The notes beneath the pieces are model-generated. The model saw nothing but the letters and a program-made list of their open reading frames with translations. It was not told the origin of the DNA and ran no database searches. From Aeromonas veronii bv. veronii (lineage in GTDB: Bacteria; Pseudomonadota; Gammaproteobacteria; Enterobacterales; Aeromonadaceae), in contig NZ_CDDK01000005.1 in NCBI RefSeq assembly GCF_000820225.1, forward strand, positions 20,883 through 84,882: DNA of 64,000 nucleotides, given 5' to 3'. Below, in pieces: positions 36,662 to 45,754 of the stretch. Positions within the stretch are counted from its first letter, which is position 1; each line of letters begins with the position of its first letter. The position numbers and the translations under genes are program-made.

Positions 36662-38514
36662 TTTGCTTCCTTGTCGTCGTCGGGTAGCCCGCTGTTCCAG
36701 TTGTGGGCATGGATACGCTCCTGCCCCTCCTCGTCGTCTTGCAACAGATCGGAGAGGATCTCCCGGTATTGCAGGCTCTTGTTGATATAAGTGTGTTCGT
36801 CGTCCAGATAGTTGACCTGCTCGCGCAACAGCCAGTTATCGTGCTGCTTGAAGGTCTGCCCCGCCCGCCAGGCCTGGTTGGCCCGAAAACCGAGCTGGGT
36901 CAGGGCTTCCACCCCCAGATCGACCGCCGAACCCAGGGTTTCCCGGTGTACGCTCTCGACCCCGTGGCGCAGGATCTCGTGGGCATGGGGTCGATCCAGC
37001 GCTCGCGCCAGGATCTTCAGGTGCGGGAAGTGCTTCTGCACCATCTCGATCACCGCCAGCGAGGTAGCCGGATCGTTGATGGAGAGCACCAGCAGCTTCG
37101 CCTTGTGTGCCCCTGCGGCATGGAGCAGATCGATCCGGCTAGCATCGCCATAGAAGACCTGATAACCGTACTTGCGCAGGGTCTCTATCTGGCTGGCATC
37201 CTGCTCGAGGATGGTGGTGCCGATGCCGTGACCGTGCAGCAGACGCCCCACGATCTGACCGAAGCGGCCGAAGCCCGCGATGATCACCGGATGCTCCACC
37301 AGCTCAGGTTGCTCATGCTGCGGTGCGTCGCTCTGGTTACGGTAATCGAACCAGGGCTGGATCACCCGGTCGTTGAGGATCAGCAGCAGCGGGGTGAGCG
37401 CCATCGAGAGCGCTACCACCAGCGTCAGAAGCGAGATGGTCTCGCCGGGCAGCACCCGGTTCTGGGCGGCAAACGAGAAGAGCACGAAGGCAAACTCACC
37501 GCCCTGCGCGAGCGCCAGCGCGAAGGTCCAGCGTTGACTCGGCGAGATGCGGATGATGAAACCGAGTGCCATCAACACCAGCCATTTAAGCACCATCAGG
37601 CCAACCACCAGCGTCGGGATGAGGAAAGGGTGTTCGGCAAACAGCCCGAAGTCGATCCCCGCCCCCACCGACATGAAGAACAGGCCGAGCAGCAAGCCCT
37701 TGAACGGCGCTATGTCGGCCTCCAGCTCATGGCGATATTCGCTGTCGGCCAGCACCACCCCGGCGAGGAAGGAGCCAAGTGCAGGCGAAAGCCCCACCGA
37801 CTCCATCAGCACGGCGATAGCGATCACCAGCAGCAGGGCGGCGGCGACGAAGATCTCCCGCATATGGGACTGGGCGATGGCACGAAACACCGGCCGCATC
37901 AGGTAGTGGCCACCCAGCACTATGCCGGAGATGGCCGCGACCACCAGCAGACCATGCTGCCACCCCGCCAGCTCGGAGCCACCACTGCTGGCGACCGGTG
38001 CCATGGCCAGCAGCGGCAGCAGCGCCAGGATCGGAATGACCGCAATATCCTGAAACAGCAGCACCGCAAAGGCGGATCGACCGCTCTCGCTCTGCATCAA
38101 CTTGCGCTCCTGCAGGCTCTGCAACACGATGGCGGTGGAAGAGAGCGCCAAAATGAGGCCGATGGCCAGCCCCTGTTGCAGCGGCAGACCGATCAGGTGC
38201 GCCACGCCGGTCAGTGCCGCCGTAGTGAGCAGCACCTGCAGGCCACCGGTGCCGAGGATCGGCCCCTTCAGCTGCCACAAGAGGGCCGGACGCAATTCAA
38301 GACCGACCAGAAACAGCATCAGCACCACGCCAAACTCGGCGAAGTGCATCACGTCCTTCTGCTCCCCCACCAGCCCCAGCAAAAAGGGGCCTATGATGAT
38401 CCCCGCCAGCAGGTAGCCGAGCACCGAGCCCAGCCCCCAGCGCTTGGCCAGCGGTACCGCGATGACGGCGGCGGAGAGGTAGATAAAGGCATCAAACAGG
38501 ATCCCGTGGCCCAT
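36658..38514 (-). CDS. kefB: Glutathione-regulated potassium efflux protein KefB
   Basis: 618 residues. About twelve membrane helices form a CPA2 antiporter domain (LLFQDIAVIPILAL near 150-163 holds the conserved Gln-Asp). A cytoplasmic RCK/TrkA-N domain follows (IIAGFGRFGQIVGRLL, VFYGDASRIDLL). This is KefB/KefC architecture: potassium efflux that acidifies the cytoplasm and protects against electrophiles. An ancillary flavoprotein of the KefG/KefF type is encoded just upstream, as these systems require. Confidence 0.92.
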   Translation of the reverse strand: MGHGILFDAFIYLSAAVIAVPLAKRWGLGSVLGYLLAGIIIGPFLLGLVGEQKDVMHFAEFGVVLMLFLVGLELRPALLWQLKGPILGTGGLQVLLTTAALTGVAHLIGLPLQQGLAIGLILALSSTAIVLQSLQERKLMQSESGRSAFAVLLFQDIAVIPILALLPLLAMAPVASSGGSELAGWQHGLLVVAAISGIVLGGHYLMRPVFRAIAQSHMREIFVAAALLLVIAIAVLMESVGLSPALGSFLAGVVLADSEYRHELEADIAPFKGLLLGLFFMSVGAGIDFGLFAEHPFLIPTLVVGLMVLKWLVLMALGFIIRISPSQRWTFALALAQGGEFAFVLFSFAAQNRVLPGETISLLTLVVALSMALTPLLLILNDRVIQPWFDYRNQSDAPQHEQPELVEHPVIIAGFGRFGQIVGRLLHGHGIGTTILEQDASQIETLRKYGYQVFYGDASRIDLLHAAGAHKAKLLVLSINDPATSLAVIEMVQKHFPHLKILARALDRPHAHEILRHGVESVHRETLGSAVDLGVEALTQLGFRANQAWRAGQTFKQHDNWLLREQVNYLDDEHTYINKSLQYREILSDLLQDDEEGQERIHAHNWNSGLPDDDKEAK

Positions 38515-38581
38515 CAGTCAGCCCTCCGTGTGAACATCAGATCCGGCTCATAAGCTCGGCCAACAAGCTGCCCATGTGTCA

Positions 38582-39178
38582 TCAGAGCACCTCCAGCAAG
38601 TCGCGCAGATAAGGGCGCCCGGCCAGTTGCTCTGGAGTCAGCTGATCGTCACGCAGGGCGCAAAGCAGCTGGCGATAGTCATGCCCGCCGCGGCGCAGGG
38701 CGGCGGGATCCTTGATCTTGTGAAAGGAGTGCAGCACGAAAGGGGGCAGCCAGTTCATGCCGCACAAGGTGGCCGCCTGCTGAAATGGCAGCAGAAAATC
38801 GAGCAACGGTCGGCTGTTGTAACCCTCGCTGCAGTAGGACTCCGGCGCACCGCCGGTGGTGATGGCGCTCAGCCACTGCTTGCCCTTGAGGGCGTGGGCT
38901 TCGGGGCCGTAGGCGTAGCCATACTCCAGCACCAGATCCATCCACTCTTTCATGATGGCCGGGCAGGAGTACCAGTAAAACGGGTGCTGGAAGACGATGA
39001 TGTCGTGCTCACAGAGCAGCGCCTGCTCCCGCTTCACATCGATAAACATGTCGGGATAGTGCTGATAGAGGTCGTGAACCGTGACCCCCTCCAGCCCCTC
39101 AATCGCCTGCAACAGCTGCTTGTTGGCCCGCGAGCTCTGCAGCGCAGGATGGGAAAAAATAACCAGAATGCGTTTCAT
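38582..39178 (-). CDS. kefG: KefG-type ancillary NAD(P)H flavoprotein
   Basis: 198 residues of the flavodoxin-like quinone reductase family. The FMN-binding start (ILVIFSHPALQSSRANKQLL), FQHPFYWYSCPAIMKEW and a Tyr/Gly-rich motif (LEYGYAYG, TTGGAPESY) are typical of KefF/KefG. It activates the potassium efflux protein encoded 67 bases downstream. Start ATG chosen at 39178; a GTG two codons upstream is possible. Confidence 0.9.
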   Translation of the reverse strand: MKRILVIFSHPALQSSRANKQLLQAIEGLEGVTVHDLYQHYPDMFIDVKREQALLCEHDIIVFQHPFYWYSCPAIMKEWMDLVLEYGYAYGPEAHALKGKQWLSAITTGGAPESYCSEGYNSRPLLDFLLPFQQAATLCGMNWLPPFVLHSFHKIKDPAALRRGGHDYRQLLCALRDDQLTPEQLAGRPYLRDLLEVL

Positions 39179-39279
39179 GACCACATCACCCGAACAAAGC
39201 CTTGCGGTGCAAGGCGAGGTAAACAGAAAAGGGGAGTCTGGGGAGCTGCATCGTAAAGGTGCACAGGAGAGCGACCTTA

Positions 39280-40122
39280 TCAGGAAGCGCCATAGCCTGC
39301 CAACTCGGGGATCAGCTCCCGCAGCGCCGGATTGAGGGTCTGGTGGGCGGGATAGCAGAGCCCAATCCGGCGAAACATCCGCGGTCCGCTCACCGGCAGG
39401 GTACAGAGCCCCGCCTCATCTTCCACCAACCCGTCCGGCAGAAAACTGATGCCGACTCCCGCCAGCACCAGCGCCATCACCAGCCCCTTGCTCTCGGCCT
39501 TGGCCACCAGATTGAGGGTAAGCCGGTCACAGGCCAGCAGGCCGATAGTCTGCTGATGGGCTTCGCAGGGCGGGCACTCAATAAAATCATAATGTTGCAG
39601 CTCGGACAGCTCGATCCTTTCGCGACTTGCCAGGGGGTGATCAACCGGCACGCAGAGCACGTAATCCTCCTCCCACAGCGGCAGGAAGATCTCGTCCTCC
39701 CGGCGCAAGGCATCCAGCGTCAAGCGGCAGTCGGCGGGTGTGGTGTAGTCGGAAAGGGTGAGATCCAGCTGCGGCAACACGCCCTGCACTTGCTGCAGCA
39801 GCCCGGCCACCCGGCGGCGACTCAAGTCCGGCATGATGGCGATATTGAGCCTCGCACGCGTCGCTTTCTGGCGAAACAGCTCCGGCAGACGGCGCGCCTC
39901 CTCCACCAGCTTGACCGCGTGGGGATAAAGATAGTGGGCCGGGTCTTTCGCCACCACCCCCTTCTTGCCCCGGACAAACAGGCTGTCACCGAGCGCCTCT
40001 TCCAGCTGGCGCAGCCCCGCCGAGAGGGAGGGCTGGCTGACGTGGCAGCGCTCGGCCGCCGCCGTGATGTTCTTCTCTTCATAGATGGCGATGAAGAAAC
40101 GCAGCAATCTCAAGTCCAGCAT
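39280..40122 (-). CDS. LysR-family transcriptional regulator
   Basis: 280 residues. An N-terminal LysR helix-turn-helix (LRLLRFFIAIYEEKNITAAAERCHVSQPSLS) and a periplasmic-binding-like effector domain are present. It is divergent from the short-chain dehydrogenase gene, the usual arrangement for a LysR regulator and its target; an inverted repeat lies between them. Effector unknown. Confidence 0.9.
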   Translation of the reverse strand: MLDLRLLRFFIAIYEEKNITAAAERCHVSQPSLSAGLRQLEEALGDSLFVRGKKGVVAKDPAHYLYPHAVKLVEEARRLPELFRQKATRARLNIAIMPDLSRRRVAGLLQQVQGVLPQLDLTLSDYTTPADCRLTLDALRREDEIFLPLWEEDYVLCVPVDHPLASRERIELSELQHYDFIECPPCEAHQQTIGLLACDRLTLNLVAKAESKGLVMALVLAGVGISFLPDGLVEDEAGLCTLPVSGPRMFRRIGLCYPAHQTLNPALRELIPELAGYGAS

Positions 40123-40170
40123 AAACCAACCATAGTTTTTTCAGATGATAACCAGCGGAAAACAATATTT

Positions 40171-40200
40171 ATCACTTATAGATGCAGTGACTATAGTGAT
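40171..40200. promoter_or_regulatory. Inverted repeat between LysR gene and dehydrogenase
   Basis: ATCACTTATAG (40171-40181) and CTATAGTGAT (40191-40200) form an imperfect inverted repeat with one bulged base, located 65 bases upstream of the dehydrogenase start. It is a candidate LysR binding site. Confidence 0.6.
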
Positions 40201-40264
40201 TGGGTTCCGTGCTGGCCAGCCACCTGTTTGCTCAAACCGACTCTTGAATCAGAAGGAAAGACCC

Positions 40265-40987
40265 ATGTCCAAATCTCTCGTCGTGATCACCGGTGCCTCC
40301 GCCGGGATCGGTGCCGCCATCGCCCGTGCCTTCTCTGCCGCCGGTCATCCGCTGCTATTGCTGGCCCGCCGGGTCGAGCCGATGCAGGCACTGAACCTGC
40401 CCGATACCCTCTGCATCGGGGTCGATGTGACCGACACCGCCGCTATGAAAGCCGCTGTCCAGCAGGCAGAAGCCAAATTTGGCCCGGTCGGCTGCATGGT
40501 CAACAACGCCGGTGTTATGCTGCTGGGTCAGGCCGATGTGCAGGATCCCGCCGAATGGCAGCAGATGCTCAACATCAACGTGATGGGGGTGCTGAACGGC
40601 GTCCACGCAGTGCTGGCAGGCATGAAGGAGCGCCGCAGCGGCACCATCATCAACATCAGCTCCATCGCCGGTCGCAAGACCTTCCCGAACCATGCTGCCT
40701 ACTGCGCCACCAAGTTCGCAGTGCATGCCCTGACCGAGAACATCCGGGAAGAGGTGGCCGATGTCGGCGTGCGTATGGTGACCATTGCCCCGGGTGCGGT
40801 CGAGACCGAGCTGCTCAGCCACACCACTGACGAGAGCATCAAGGCCGGTTACCACGACTGGAAAGATCAGATGGGTGGCGTCATTGCGCCGGAAGTGATC
40901 GCCGATGCCGTGCTCTACGCCTGGAACCAGCCTGCCAACGTCTGCGTGCGCGAGATCGTGCTGGCGGCGACCCGTCAGCAACCTTAA
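40265..40987 (+). CDS. SDR family oxidoreductase
   Basis: 240 residues. The NAD(P)-binding motif TGASAGIG (about 10-17), NNAGV (about 81-85), a Ser catalytic residue in INISSIAG and the YCATK motif (about 149-153) are intact. A classical short-chain dehydrogenase resembling YdfG-type enzymes acting on small hydroxy acids, but the substrate is not known. AAGGAAAG precedes the ATG. Probably regulated by the divergent LysR protein. Confidence 0.9.
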   Translation: MSKSLVVITGASAGIGAAIARAFSAAGHPLLLLARRVEPMQALNLPDTLCIGVDVTDTAAMKAAVQQAEAKFGPVGCMVNNAGVMLLGQADVQDPAEWQQMLNINVMGVLNGVHAVLAGMKERRSGTIINISSIAGRKTFPNHAAYCATKFAVHALTENIREEVADVGVRMVTIAPGAVETELLSHTTDESIKAGYHDWKDQMGGVIAPEVIADAVLYAWNQPANVCVREIVLAATRQQP

Positions 40988-41007
40988 TCCGGGCTGACTG
41001 ACACCAT

Positions 41008-41064
41008 GGGGAGGGCTTGACCCTCCCCCGGGGCACAGGGTTACCATGTGCCCCTTGTTATTTT
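41008..41064 (+). terminator. Double hairpin after the SDR gene
   Basis: The first stem is GGGGAGGG (41008-41015) with CCCTCCCC (41021-41028). The second, GGGGCACA (41030-41037) with TGTGCCCC (41047-41054), is followed by TTGTTATTTT, so the second is the likely terminator. Confidence 0.75.
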
Positions 41065-41075
41065 CGAGTCATTCC

Positions 41076-41399
41076 ATGGTTCTCACCCGTCGCCAACTCG
41101 CTCACGCCCGTCGCTGGCTCCCCTTGTGGAGTCTGGTGCTGGTGTTGATGTCGTTTGGCAGCCGGGCCGCAACCGACCTCTGTACCCTGACGACCCACTG
41201 CAGCCAGAGCGAGCGCACCCTGGAAAAAGCGATGCCCTGCGGCAGCTTTACCACCGCCCTCTCGATGACGCTGGTAGGCAGCGACAGCCTGACGGTCGCC
41301 GTGCTGGAACCGGATACCCCCGACTTCGCCTCCCCCTCTCTCTTTATGCCGGACGCTCCGTGCGAGCGGCTCGAACGTCCCCCACGCCCCCGGATCTGA
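41076..41399 (+). CDS. Small secreted hypothetical protein
   Basis: 107 residues with a signal peptide (RRWLPLWSLVLVLMSFGSRA, then ATDL). The mature part has three cysteines before residue 75 and a pro/arg-rich tail. I do not recognise a family. It is 46 bases upstream of the DUF411 gene on the same strand and could be part of the same unit. A frame shifted by two bases is also open here but lacks a signal peptide and ribosome site. Confidence 0.6.
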   Translation: MVLTRRQLAHARRWLPLWSLVLVLMSFGSRAATDLCTLTTHCSQSERTLEKAMPCGSFTTALSMTLVGSDSLTVAVLEPDTPDFASPSLFMPDAPCERLERPPRPRI

Positions 41400-41445
41400 A
41401 ACGCATCCCGTATCGGGCATCTTTTCTTTCAATCTGAGGTGAGTG

Positions 41446-41877
41446 ATGTACAAACCCCTGTTACTGGCCATGCTGGCCGGTACCGTCAGCTTTTCGGCTC
41501 TCGCGGCCGAGAAGATGACCGTCTACAAATCCAAATATTGTGGCTGCTGCCAAAGCTGGAACGAGCACATGGAGCAGAATGGCTTCGAACTGGACGTCAT
41601 CGAAACCGAGCAGCTCGGCGCAGTGAAGCAGCAATACGGTATCGCGCCGGAACTGGCTTCTTGCCATACCGGCATCGTAAATGGCTATGTGATCGAGGGG
41701 CATGTACCAGCCGCCGATGTACAGAAGCTGCTCAGGGAAAAACCGGCGATCCGTGGCCTGACCATTCCGGGCATGCCCCAGAGTGCGCCGGGCATGGATA
41801 TTCCGGGCCATCCCTATGAGGTACTGAGTATCAGCAACGAGGGCGCGACCAACCGCTGGTCGAGCTACCCCGGCTGA
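41446..41877 (+). CDS. DUF411 family periplasmic metal-binding protein
   Basis: 143 residues. Signal peptide (to ALA/AE), then the DUF411 motif VYKSKYCGCCQSWNEH (Cys-Gly-Cys-Cys, about 29-38) and SCHTGIVNGYVIEGHVPA (about 72-90), with conserved Met-rich GMPQSAPGM. DUF411 proteins are often found with copper and other metal resistance genes and probably bind copper. GAGG lies 6 bases before the ATG. Confidence 0.88.
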   Translation: MYKPLLLAMLAGTVSFSALAAEKMTVYKSKYCGCCQSWNEHMEQNGFELDVIETEQLGAVKQQYGIAPELASCHTGIVNGYVIEGHVPAADVQKLLREKPAIRGLTIPGMPQSAPGMDIPGHPYEVLSISNEGATNRWSSYPG

Positions 41878-41959
41878 CGAAAACTGGCCATGAGAGGGCA
41901 CTACCATATCATGTGAGGCACACCTGAGCGGACTCTTGCCGCTCATGGCCAGAAAGAGG

Positions 41960-41988
41960 GCCGCTATCGCGAGATAGCGGCTTTTTTT
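41960..41988 (+). terminator. Intrinsic terminator after DUF411 gene
   Basis: GCCGCTATC (41960-41968) pairs with GATAGCGGC (41973-41981) around GCGA, followed by seven T residues. Confidence 0.92.
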
Positions 41989-42111
41989 GATTACATTTCC
42001 TGCAATAACAAGGGATTGCTTGCAACCACCGGCAACAAGGGGCAGATTTAACGCCAATTCATGGAGCCGATGCTCAGGTCTACCAACCCTTTCCAGCGCC
42101 AAGGATGCGAC

Positions 42112-44265
42112 ATGTTTACCTTTTCCCGAGGAGTTCTGCTGCTAGCCTTTCTGACAGTTCTCCCCCCCACTTATGCCAATGAAGAGCCCGCCATGCTGAC
42201 AAGCGAACATCCAATCCAGCCGCCCGTGGCCGCCAAACATCCCCGCACGCTGAAAAAACACGGGGATACCCGCATCGACAACTACTACTGGCTGCGCGAC
42301 GACGAGCGGCAGAAGCCCGAGGTATTGGACTATCTCAAGGCCGAGAACGCCTATACCGAGGCCATCCTCAAGCCGACCCAACCCCTGCGCGAACAGCTTT
42401 ACAAAGAGATGGTCGCCCGCATCCCCCAGCAGGATGAGTCGGTACCCTATGTGAAGAATGGCTACCGCTACCAGACCCGCTATGAGCCGGGCAAGGAGTA
42501 CGGGATCTACTCGCGCACCAAGCTCGGTGAAGAGCAGTCAAGTCTGCTGCTCGACAGCAACCTGCGGGCTGAAGGGCACGAGTTCTATGCCCTCGGCGCC
42601 CTTGAAGTGAGCCGCAACAACCGCTGGCTGGCGGTGGCGGAAGATTTCCTCTCCCGCCGTCAGTACCAGATCCAGTTCCTCGATCTGGAGAGCGGCCAGT
42701 GGGCCACCGACAAACTGGAAAATACCTCCGGCAATCTGGTGTGGGCCAACGACAACAAGACCGTCTTCTATGTGCGCAAGCACCCGCAGACCCTGCTGCC
42801 CTATCAGGTCTATCGCCATACGCTCGGGACGGATCCGGCCACGGACAAGCTGGTCTACGAGGAGAAGGATGACTCCTTCTACATCAGCCTCTACGCCACC
42901 ACCTCGGAAGATTTCATCGTCATCGCCCTCTCCAGCACCACCACCGGCGAAGCACGGCTGATCGATGCCAACCAGCCGGAGCACGCCCCACGCCTGTTCC
43001 TGCCCCGTCAGGTGGATCACGAATACAGCCTGGATCACTACCGCGGCCGCTTCTATGTGCGCTCCAACAAGGATGGCAAGAACTTCGGCCTCTATGAGAC
43101 CAAGGAGAGCCCGGTTGATCGCTGGAAGGCGGTGATCGCCCCCAATCCGGACGTGCTGCTGGAGAGCTACGCCCTGTTCAAGGATTGGCTGGTATTGGAA
43201 GAGCGCAACAAGGGGCTGACCCGACTGCGCCAGATCAACTGGCAGAGCGGTGACGAGAAGGAGATCGCCTTCGACGATCCCGCCTATGTCACCTGGCTCG
43301 CCTACAACCCAGAGCCGGATACCAGCGCCCTGCGTTATGGCTACTCCTCCATGACCACCCCCGCCTCTACCTATGAGCTGGATATGGCGAGCGGCAAGCG
43401 CACCCTGCTCAAGCAGCAGCCGGTGGCAGGCTTCAAGGCCGACCAGTACGCCAGCGAGCGGCTCTGGGTGACCGCCCGCGACGGTGTATCGGTGCCGGTG
43501 TCGCTGGTCTATCGCAAGGACAAGTTCAAGAAAGAGCAGGCCGATGCGCCCAAGAATCCGCTGCTGGTCTATGGCTATGGATCCTACGGCGCCAGCATGG
43601 ATCCCGACTTCAGCAGCTCGCGCCTGAGCCTTCTGGACAGAGGCTTCGTCTACGCCATCGCCCATATCCGGGGTGGTGAAGAGCTGGGCCGTCACTGGTA
43701 CGAAGATGGCAAGTTGCTGAAAAAGCAGAACACCTTCAATGACTTTATCGATGTCACCAAGGCGCTGGTGGAGCAAGGCTACGGTGCCAGGGATCAGGTC
43801 TACGCCATGGGCGGCAGCGCCGGTGGTCTGCTGATGGGGGCGGTCATCAATCAGGCGCCCGAACTCTATCGCGGCGTGGTGGCGCAGGTGCCGTTCGTCG
43901 ATGTGGTCACCACCATGCTGGACGAGTCCATTCCCCTCACCACCGGGGAGTATGACGAGTGGGGCAACCCGAACCAGAAGCGCTACTACGACTACATGAA
44001 GAGCTACAGCCCCTACGATCAGGTGAAGGCGCAAGCCTATCCCAACCTGCTGGTCACCACCGGGCTGCACGACTCGCAAGTGCAGTATTGGGAGCCCGCC
44101 AAGTGGGTCGCCAAGCTGCGCGAACTGAAGACGGATGATAACAAGTTGTTACTGAACACCGACATGGATGCCGGCCACGGCGGCAAGTCGGGCCGCTTCA
44201 AAGCCTACGAGGATATCGCGCTGGAATACGCCTTTATCCTGGATCTGGCCACCCCGGCCAACTGA
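42112..44265 (+). CDS. ptrB: Oligopeptidase B (prolyl oligopeptidase family) with signal peptide
   Basis: 717 residues. A seven-blade propeller domain is followed by an alpha/beta hydrolase domain. The catalytic Ser is in [11 protein letters not shown], the Asp is near [12 protein letters not shown], and the His is near DAGHGGKSG, followed by the usual Phe/Tyr-rich end. The family cleaves short peptides after Arg/Lys. Unlike cytoplasmic E. coli PtrB, an N-terminal signal peptide ([22 protein letters not shown]) suggests export. The ATG at 42112 has AAGGA upstream. A 5-base-loop hairpin (44279-44301) follows. Confidence 0.92.
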   Translation: MFTFSRGVLLLAFLTVLPPTYANEEPAMLTSEHPIQPPVAAKHPRTLKKHGDTRIDNYYWLRDDERQKPEVLDYLKAENAYTEAILKPTQPLREQLYKEMVARIPQQDESVPYVKNGYRYQTRYEPGKEYGIYSRTKLGEEQSSLLLDSNLRAEGHEFYALGALEVSRNNRWLAVAEDFLSRRQYQIQFLDLESGQWATDKLENTSGNLVWANDNKTVFYVRKHPQTLLPYQVYRHTLGTDPATDKLVYEEKDDSFYISLYATTSEDFIVIALSSTTTGEARLIDANQPEHAPRLFLPRQVDHEYSLDHYRGRFYVRSNKDGKNFGLYETKESPVDRWKAVIAPNPDVLLESYALFKDWLVLEERNKGLTRLRQINWQSGDEKEIAFDDPAYVTWLAYNPEPDTSALRYGYSSMTTPASTYELDMASGKRTLLKQQPVAGFKADQYASERLWVTARDGVSVPVSLVYRKDKFKKEQADAPKNPLLVYGYGSYGASMDPDFSSSRLSLLDRGFVYAIAHIRGGEELGRHWYEDGKLLKKQNTFNDFIDVTKALVEQGYGARDQVYAMGGSAGGLLMGAVINQAPELYRGVVAQVPFVDVVTTMLDESIPLTTGEYDEWGNPNQKRYYDYMKSYSPYDQVKAQAYPNLLVTTGLHDSQVQYWEPAKWVAKLRELKTDDNKLLLNTDMDAGHGGKSGRFKAYEDIALEYAFILDLATPAN

Positions 44266-44679
44266 TCTCTCATGACTCCGGCCCTTGTCATTCAAGGGCC
44301 GCATAAGAATCCTCTCGTAGTTTTTCCCTCTTCCATTTCCCTCCATATCAAATTAATCTTCGGCAAGAAAATGAATGATCGAGGTCATGTTTCTCAAGAT
44401 TTAACTCCGCTATTTTGCCATTTCGTTTGATTTATGTTGGGTGAATGTGCTTAATCGGAGTGCTTGCAACTTTTTATTTGGCCCCTCAGGGGCCAATTTA
44501 TCTTCGACCGACAGGAGGTCGGTAGCCTCACCACAGGATGAGGGTGACTGCCGGAAAAGGGGGGAATCAACTCCCCCCGCTTTCGCGCAACGAGAAGAGC
44601 GGGCAAGCCCGGCGCAGAACGGGATTGCCATCATTTATCCGGGGATCGGATAAACAAAATCAAAGAAAAGGGAGAAAAA
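44266..44679 (+). other. Long leader region with hairpins upstream of the TAXI receptor gene
   Basis: About 410 bases without a gene. It holds a 9-bp hairpin that may end ptrB (CGGCCCTTG 44279-44287 with CAAGGGCCG 44293-44301). Then come TTGGCCCCTCAGGGGCCAA (44478-44496) and a hairpin with AGGAG in its loop (CCGAC/GTCGG, about 44509-44523). An ACAGGATGAGG stretch and a GGGGG/CCCCC stem near 44560-44578 follow. I do not recognise a riboswitch. A GGGAG ribosome site precedes the TAXI ATG. Confidence 0.5.
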
Positions 44680-45651
44680 ATGAAAGGATTAACTTTGGCA
44701 TGCGCCCTGTCGGCGGCTCTGGTCGGTGTTTCATTCGGTGGTCCGGTACAAGCGCAGGAGCGCTTCGTGACCATAGGCACCGGCGGTCAGACCGGCGTCT
44801 ACTATGTCGCTGGCCAGTCCATCTGCCGCTTCCTCAATCGCGGCGCCGCCGATCACCAGATCAAGTGCAACGCCCCGGCCAGTGGCGGCGGTGTTGCCAA
44901 CGTCAACGGCATCCGCAGCGGTGAATTCAACTTCGGCATCATGCAATCCGACCACCAGTTCAAGGCGATGAAGGGGCTGCCGCCGTTCCAGGCCGAAGGA
45001 GCCATGGACGACATGCGCGCCGTCTTCTCCCTGCAGAGCGAGGTGTTCACCATCCTGGCTCGCCGCGATGCCAAGATCGCCAGCTTCGACGATCTGAAGG
45101 GCAAGCGCGTCAACATCGGCAACCCGGGCTCCGGCCAGCGTGACACCATGGAAGAGATCATGGCGGTCAAAGGCTGGAAGAAGGGTGACTTCGGTCTGGT
45201 CTCCGAGCTGAAGCCGGCCGAACAGGCCTCCGCCCTCGGTGACAACAACATCGACGCCATGAGCTACTTCGTGGGTCACCCGAACGGCGCCATTCAGGAA
45301 GCCTCCACCACCACAGATGCGGTACTGGTCCCTGTGACCGGCGCCGACATCGACAAGCTGCTGGCCGAGAAGAGCTACTACAGCAAGGCCGAGATCCCGG
45401 GCGGCATCTACAAGGGCAGCGACAAGCCGACCCCCTCCATCGGTGGCAAAGCGGTGCTCTCCACCAGCGCCAAAACCGATCCGGAAGTGGTCTATCAGCT
45501 GGTCAAGTCGGTGTTTGACAACCTGGATCGCTTCAAGCGCCTGCACCCTGCCTTTGCCGACCTGAAAGAGGCCGACATGATCAAGGTGGGTCTCTCTGCA
45601 CCGCTGCATGAAGGAGCTGCCCGCTACTACAAAGAGCGCGGCTGGCTCTGA
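44680..45651 (+). CDS. TAXI-type TRAP transporter solute-binding protein
   Basis: 323 residues. Signal peptide (to GGPVQA/QE), then TAXI-family motifs: VTIGTGGQTGVYYVAGQSICRFLN (about 28-51), a Gly/Ser-rich substrate loop and KGKRVNIGNPGSGQR (about 145-160). It is the periplasmic receptor for the fused TRAP permease encoded next. TAXI receptors often bind glutamate or other organic acids; the ligand is not known here. Confidence 0.9.
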   Translation: MKGLTLACALSAALVGVSFGGPVQAQERFVTIGTGGQTGVYYVAGQSICRFLNRGAADHQIKCNAPASGGGVANVNGIRSGEFNFGIMQSDHQFKAMKGLPPFQAEGAMDDMRAVFSLQSEVFTILARRDAKIASFDDLKGKRVNIGNPGSGQRDTMEEIMAVKGWKKGDFGLVSELKPAEQASALGDNNIDAMSYFVGHPNGAIQEASTTTDAVLVPVTGADIDKLLAEKSYYSKAEIPGGIYKGSDKPTPSIGGKAVLSTSAKTDPEVVYQLVKSVFDNLDRFKRLHPAFADLKEADMIKVGLSAPLHEGAARYYKERGWL

Positions 45652-45683
45652 TTGAAGGCCCCGGGGCCTTTGTCACTCTCTTC

Positions 45684-45720
45684 GACACCCGTCTGCCGCC
45701 TGATTGCGGGGGCGGGTGTC
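45684..45720 (+). terminator. Hairpin between TAXI receptor and TRAP permease genes
   Basis: GACACCCG (45684-45691) pairs with CGGGTGTC (45713-45720), with a further GC-rich pairing inside. A smaller palindrome (AAGGCCC/GGGCCTT, 45655-45671) lies just upstream. There is no strong T-run, so this is likely an mRNA processing or partial termination element giving more receptor than permease. Confidence 0.55.
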
Positions 45721-45754
45721 GCTCTTGTTGTACTCGTTGGCACAAGTTAACCCT

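Noticed and set aside
41048..41437. A 129-codon frame overlapping the small secreted protein gene.
   Set aside because: The alternative frame has a signal peptide and the expected relation to the DUF411 gene; this one has neither.
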